A DNA stretch of 64,000 nucleotides from NCBI GenBank assembly GCA_028829895.1, contig CM054177.1, positions 41,139,564 to 41,203,563 on the forward strand, in the 5' to 3' direction. A program made the translations under genes and the position numbers. The stretch comes from Sinotaia quadrata. Its lineage: Eukaryota; Mollusca; Gastropoda; Architaenioglossa; Viviparidae. Under the pieces are notes generated by a model. It saw only the letters and a program-made list of their open reading frames with translations, made no database searches and had not been told where the DNA came from. Within the stretch, counting starts at the first letter, position 1. Each line of letters starts with the position of its first letter. Of the stretch, positions 59,270 through 64,000 are shown in pieces.

Positions 59270-59830
59270 ACTGTCATGCCATTTAGTTGATGAAGATAAT
59301 AATAATTATTATTATTAATTAATCTTTATTACTAATTTCAAGTGATCAGAATATTAATTTTATTTATTAATGATCCTCCAACAGACACCACTTGGCGAAT
59401 ATTTTGGCGTTGTAAACGTTTTCTATATTCCACACACATCAACCAGCATTTACAGTCACATAAGGTTTCCGTGAGTGGAAAACGTCTTACTAAAGGAGAA
59501 GACAAATTTGTCTTTAATCTATTTTTTAGCAAGCCTCATTCCACCTACTTTCTTCTCCAACATAAGATTATCAAATTGTGTAAGAAGGTCAATAAAAATC
59601 AAATATACATATAACAATTACAATGAATTAGATAACTTGACATCAATATTCCACGAACCCACATTTGGATAAGTATTCTTTACACAGTCTCTCACTATAC
59701 ACACCACACACACACATATAAAATAAAATTACACAGTCTTTCACTATACACACCACACACACACACATATAAAATAAAATTACAGTTCAACAATAGAGTC
59801 AATACAAATTGCAGGTTAATCCTACCAGAG
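59270..59830 (+). mobile_element. Interspersed repeat family, copy 3 of 3 (unclassified)
   Basis: Plus strand, the most diverged copy. Landmarks: ATAATTATTATTATTAATTAA, AGACACCACTTGGCG, GTTTTCTATATTCCACAC, CTTACTAAAGGAGAAGAC, CCACCTACTTTCTTCTCC, TGTGTAAGAAGGTCAATAA and AAATCAAATATACATA. Beyond an internal CA-rich duplication the similarity to copy 1 resumes (GTCAATACAAATTGCAGG, then GAATAGAAATGGAGTTATTAG), so the family is longer than the core that copy 2 retains. The right boundary is not defined. Confidence 0.78.
59680..59782. repeat. Tandem duplication, about 50 bp unit, inside family copy 3
   Basis: TACACAGTCTYTCACTATAC followed by ACACCACACACACACATATA and AAATAAAAT occurs at 59681 and about 59730. 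Confidence 0.96.
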
Positions 59831-62063
59831 AATAGAAATGGAGTTATTAGAGTTAAATGTGTAAATTAACATGACCCGGATTAGCACTGCTTGACAATCT
59901 TTCACAACTTGCTTTCACAACAATGTCACAGTGTCAGCTCCCAGTCTTTTCTTTCCTTTGCAACAATGTCAAAATGTCCGCGCTCATCATGTGTTCCCGC
60001 CACTGGAAATTCTGACACACTGCTATATTCTAGAATGTCTCTTCTCACGTCACTCTAATGCAGGACACAATTTCAGCAATTCTGCTAGCTTCACTGCACC
60101 AGCGCATTGGTTACTCTCGTTCTCATAAAATGATTATCATTGGATAATAGGAAACTGCTCACTTATTTTCGATTAAGTCAGCAAATCCAGAATAGTCTTC
60201 CCTTAGTCTGTTTGTAACAAACTAAAACACTTTCAAAATAACACCACAAGGAGTTATGTGCCCAAGGTCGGATCACTCTGACAATTTTAGCAACTTTTAT
60301 AACGATTAAATTAAAAAATAGAGAGGGGCAAATTTACTCTGTCACTGCATCAAACAATTTGTTTAAATCAAATACAGAGCAGAAAGGTGGCAGAATTTCA
60401 ATTCAGTTAAAGTACTAAAATTGTTGTTGACACTTAAGCGTTGAAAGAACGTTGTCGTCTTAATACAACAAGGTTCGAACCTCGCTCATAACAGTGACAA
60501 GCTGAGCACAGATGTACTTGCTGTTTGCGCGAGATTCCGGGACCCATTGATGTCTGAGACCAGCCTCTTGGTAACAGATTAAGGGTTTGTTTCCTTCGCT
60601 AGCTACATACGATAGCTATCGCGCCGGCCGGATAACCCGCAACTAACGGAGGAATTACAGTGATTCACACTATGTAATTGATGTTCACTTGTTTCGCGTG
60701 AGTTTCATTTGCATATGCTACACATGGAAGTAAATTTACTATATAAATTAATATTTTTACAAAGATAACAGACTCTTACAAGTTGACCATTCATACATTA
60801 TCATGTTATGTTTCTTGTGGGTATACTCCAAGGGGAAAGCGTTTAAAAAAATTGTCAAAGGTTGTAGCGCGTCTTCTTTTCTCTTTTAATTGAATATGGA
60901 AATTTGCTGAGCCCACTGCGAATGACTGAAGGAAAAAGATAACAATTTCAAAAGATTTTCTTTTCAGTTTGAGAAGTCAAATATCACGGTCTTGCTCAGG
61001 AAAGCTTGTGTTAACAAAACGTTGTGAAGAGCATGGAAATTCTAACTGTCCGCAAACACGCATAGACACGCAGAGACACAAACCCATGGTGCGTAAACAC
61101 ATATACGCACGCGCAGTAACATAGACCTGCACTCATACAGACAAAAGCAAGCACACATACACGTCTAATTCTATGCATGCTTTCACATTTTCAACTCGAA
61201 CGGACGTAAACAAACTTAAGTGTCTATGGAAATGAGGGACAGTTGGCCTGAGCTAGGAAAGAACATTTCTTACATGGCAAACATAACACAACAAAAGAAG
61301 TAAAAAAATTCCAAGAAAATGAACATTGCACAAAAAATCTTTTTTTTTAAAGTACAAGCGCAACAAACCAATGAAAACAAAGCGAGAGACGGCAAAACAA
61401 AATGCAATGCTAGGGGCCTTCTCATTTCAATGCAAACAAGAACGTTCCGCTGCCGCATGAACAGAGACTTAATTATTTTGTGGAGAAGATAAAGGAAATG
61501 TAAACTTCATTTCTGTGCGATCAAGGGCTGTAAAGAGCATGTCTTAAGGGGAAAGAACCGTATTGTTGACCTTGAATACAGGACTGTTTAAAAGGATTAT
61601 GAAAACAGCTTTTACCTATCAGAGAGAATACTCATATGTGGCTACTTCATCAGTAACGAGTTATTTTTAAAAAGGGAGATTACTTAGGACATAAATGCCT
61701 GCACAAATAAACCGTATTCAGTCACTGAAATCTACTAGTAATTTACAAATGTATGAAAAGAATATAAATAAATAAAACAAAACAAAGAACTTTAAAAATA
61801 TTTACATAGCCTTCATTTTAGTGCATTAATAAATAATCAATAAAATGTTGCAGTCGGTTTACGGAAAGATGAAATGGATGCACACTATTATATGCTGTCT
61901 TTGTATGTACGTGTGTCTGTGTATGTAAATGTATTTTCGTGCGTCTTTAGATGTATACGTGTAGGATCTTTGTGTGTACGTTCGTGCTTTGTGTATGCAA
62001 ATGCGCATCTTTGAATGTGTGTACGTGTTTCTTTGTCCTTGCCACTCCTACCCACCCCGACAT
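59831..62063. other. Non-coding stretch, nothing firm; B-box-like site and GC-rich patch
   Basis: GGTTCGAACCTC at about 60471 matches a tRNA B box, but there is no A box at the right distance upstream, so a tRNA or intact SINE is not supported. A short GC-rich patch lies at about 60600-60650. Minus-strand frame 61270-61458 has a hydrophobic stretch but no recognised family. GT-rich sequence lies at about 61900-62035. Confidence 0.35.
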
Positions 62064-62195
62064 CTACACTTAAACCCTGTGCAATCCTCTCTTAACTGTC
62101 CAGCTACACTTAAACCCTGTGTAATCCTCTCTTAACTGTCCAGCTATACTTAAGCCATGTGCAATCCTGTTTTAACTGTCCAGCTATACTTAAAA
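62064..62195. repeat. Minisatellite, 40 bp unit, 3 copies
   Basis: CTACACTTAAACCCTGTGCA begins at 62064, 62104 and 62144, followed by ATCCTCTCTTAACTGTCCAG. Confidence 0.96.
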
Positions 62196-63270
62196 GTAAA
62201 CCAGACCGGCAACACGGGCCTGACAAAGACCAGTGAACACATCCTCTCCTTTGCCCTGCTTCGGTAGTTTAATTATAATTATTATGAATAATTCACCACC
62301 GAGTGGTCCCTAGTCACGCGAAGCCAGCCTTTGTTGAGGGTGATGACTACGGAAACTGTAACTGTTCGGTGTATGGCGATGACACGTGCAGGTCACGGTC
62401 TAATGATCTGGAGTATCCACCTTAACCTCTGTGGCTTGGTTGACAGACATTGGATCGTGAGCACTAGAGCAGCGGGACCATTTTATCGACATCACTGCTT
62501 CTGTCACGTAGGAATACGGGACCAAGCTGACAGTCTCTACCAGTTCCATTTTCAGACAATCAGTGGAAATGGGTGGATGTTCTCATCTGTAGTTATTTCG
62601 ATTCCCCCTTCCCCCAAAGCAATGTAGCATTAAACATTAAGGAGAGGAGATGAAATAGATCACACTTATTTTACAATTCTTCCAATGTAAATAAAATGAC
62701 AACGAGCGCTATCTAGTTCTTTTAAATGGACACCCAAAGCTTAATACATGCGATTAAAAAATTAAAGATATGCTTAATACAACAATAATAATGTGTGTAG
62801 TTAAAAGTATCAGCATTTTCGATTGCAGTTCAAACAATTTAAGCTATTGTCATCTGTCCAATTACTAGGGCATTAACAAAGGGCGATGATAAGTAAAGAA
62901 TATCTTAGGTTACTATGTATGTTTGGAAAATAAAATTTAAAAGAAACGTTTGAATGAAACAATGCGAATATTTTGGATTTTGTGAAACTCAAAATCGTAA
63001 CTCATGTAAATTGATAATTACAACAACACCTAGCAGTACCAGCTTTAAAAACACAAAATCAACAAAAAGATATTTAAAAGGGTGGAGCACTATCATTTAC
63101 ATGATTGTAACGTCAGCACCGCCTAAAGTACTTACCAAAAATATCATTTTTTTTTTGTTGTTGCTAATTTCCTTTTTTGCTAATTTTTTTTAGCTGTACA
63201 GTGTCCAAACTGAAGTGGGATAGGATCATTGAAAATAGTAATACGTGTGAGCATGCATCAGTGAAGAAAT
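62196..63270. other. Non-coding stretch, GC-richer at 62280-62640
   Basis: A 98-codon plus-strand frame without a clear gene context spans 62331-62627 in GC-richer sequence. I considered a transposase (MIWSIHL resembling the MVWGGI of Tc1-type enzymes), but the remainder does not fit. The rest is AT-rich with nothing supported. Confidence 0.35.
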
Positions 63271-63279
63271 GTGGCTGAT

Positions 63280-63690
63280 AATGTTGCTATGGGTCATGTA
63301 TGCAGTTATCGGTCATGTTTGCTGTTATTAATCCTATTTGCTATTATCGGTCACGTAGGGTATTATGGGTCACGTATGCTGTTCTCGGTCCTGTTTACTG
63401 CCCTCGGTCACGTATACTATTATCGATCACGTATGCTGTTATCGGTCACGTATGTTATTATAGTCAGGTATGCTGTTATCGGTCACGTATGCTATTATGT
63501 CACGTATGCTGTTATAGGTCCTGTTTGCTGCTCTCGGTCACGTGTGGTATTATTGACGTTTGATATTACCCATCACGTATGCTAATATAGTCAGATATGC
63601 TGTTATCGGTCACGTATGATGTCATCTGTCATGTATGATGTTATCGGTCATGTTTGCTGTTGTCAGTCATGTATTCTATTACTGACATTA
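63280..63690. repeat. Degenerate minisatellite, about 19-20 bp unit, about 20 copies
   Basis: TTATCGGTCACGTATGCTG variants repeat through about 400 bp with frequent substitutions and a few deletions. The two overlapping open frames (63271-63585 and 63300-63563, plus) are artefacts of the repeat. Confidence 0.95.
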
Positions 63691-64000
63691 TTATTACTTC
63701 ATGCCTGAGCTCCTTATTCAAATAATCATATGCGTTCCCTTTGATTGCGTTTATTTACTGCGAAATAGTTAGAGATGGACACTCCTTTGAGATTATTGGT
63801 CTTTTACAGCCAGGGGATATCGTCATTGCATTTCCCGATATTCTTGTAAATTAATTTGAAAGTTATTGAAAACAGTTATTTTAACAGAGCTAATGCTTTC
63901 AATACTTACATTCATGAACTGGTTAAAAAGTGTGTGCATGTGCTTGAGTGGGCATGTGTATTTGTTTTTGTGTTTGAGACTAAATAGTTACATTCAAGAT
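63691..64000. other. Non-coding stretch, nothing recognised
   Basis: AT-rich sequence to the window edge; no supported feature. Confidence 0.5.

Noticed and set aside
60465..60490. tRNA gene or intact SINE at GGTTCGAACCTC
   Set aside because: No A box at the proper distance, no acceptor-stem complementarity found.
62331..62627. Tc1/mariner-type transposase
   Set aside because: Only a short MIWSIHL-like resemblance; the DDE spacing and other conserved blocks are absent.

Overview
This window looks like non-coding DNA from an animal nuclear genome. It is AT-rich, has no bacterial-type operons, and no gene can be assembled from it with confidence. It is filled with microsatellites, dozens of short minisatellite arrays and decayed retrotransposons. 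CpG dinucleotides are common, the Ty3/Gypsy Gag and LINE reverse-transcriptase remnants are metazoan in style, and minisatellites are very dense. These features suggest an invertebrate, perhaps a mollusc; the taxon is an impression, not a demonstration.

Layout. 0-10 kb: a 48-51 bp array near 1.0-1.4 kb, a 0.8 kb pyrimidine-rich tract, GATA and CAAA microsatellites, 29/33/52/55 bp arrays, and an unexplained GC-richer island at about 8.08-8.48 kb with a TATA-like motif. 10-23 kb: more arrays, including a nearly continuous 2 kb satellite block at 15.1-17.2 kb made of three successive unit types (about 38, 42 and 52 bp). 23-31 kb: the first copy of a three-copy interspersed repeat family (minus strand, 23.9-24.5 kb), a long ATCT microsatellite, and arrays of 31, 44 and 23 bp. 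31.2-32.2 kb: a degenerate Ty3/Gypsy gag pseudogene on the plus strand; a short possible pol remnant lies at 38.8 kb. 38-50 kb: large arrays of 43, 55, 60, 46, 42, 43 and 67 bp, and the second family copy at 43.06-43.55 kb. 50-53 kb: two splice-flanked open segments on the minus strand, which are the best candidates for real exons but are unproven. 54-64 kb: further arrays, a non-LTR retrotransposon reverse-transcriptase pseudogene on the minus strand (56.9-58.06 kb) containing its own tandemly amplified segment, and the third family copy at 59.27-59.83 kb.

How it fits together: there is no operon or pathway here. The recoverable biology is mobile-element decay and local tandem duplication. 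Most open frames are period-multiple-of-three minisatellites or chance frames and are not listed as genes. No previously undescribed gene system is supported. The observations most worth following are the minisatellite array that appears to have arisen inside the LINE reverse transcriptase, the three-copy repeat family with a microsatellite edge, the minus-strand exon candidates at 51.3 and 52.0 kb, and the array with a CACGTG site in nearly every unit.
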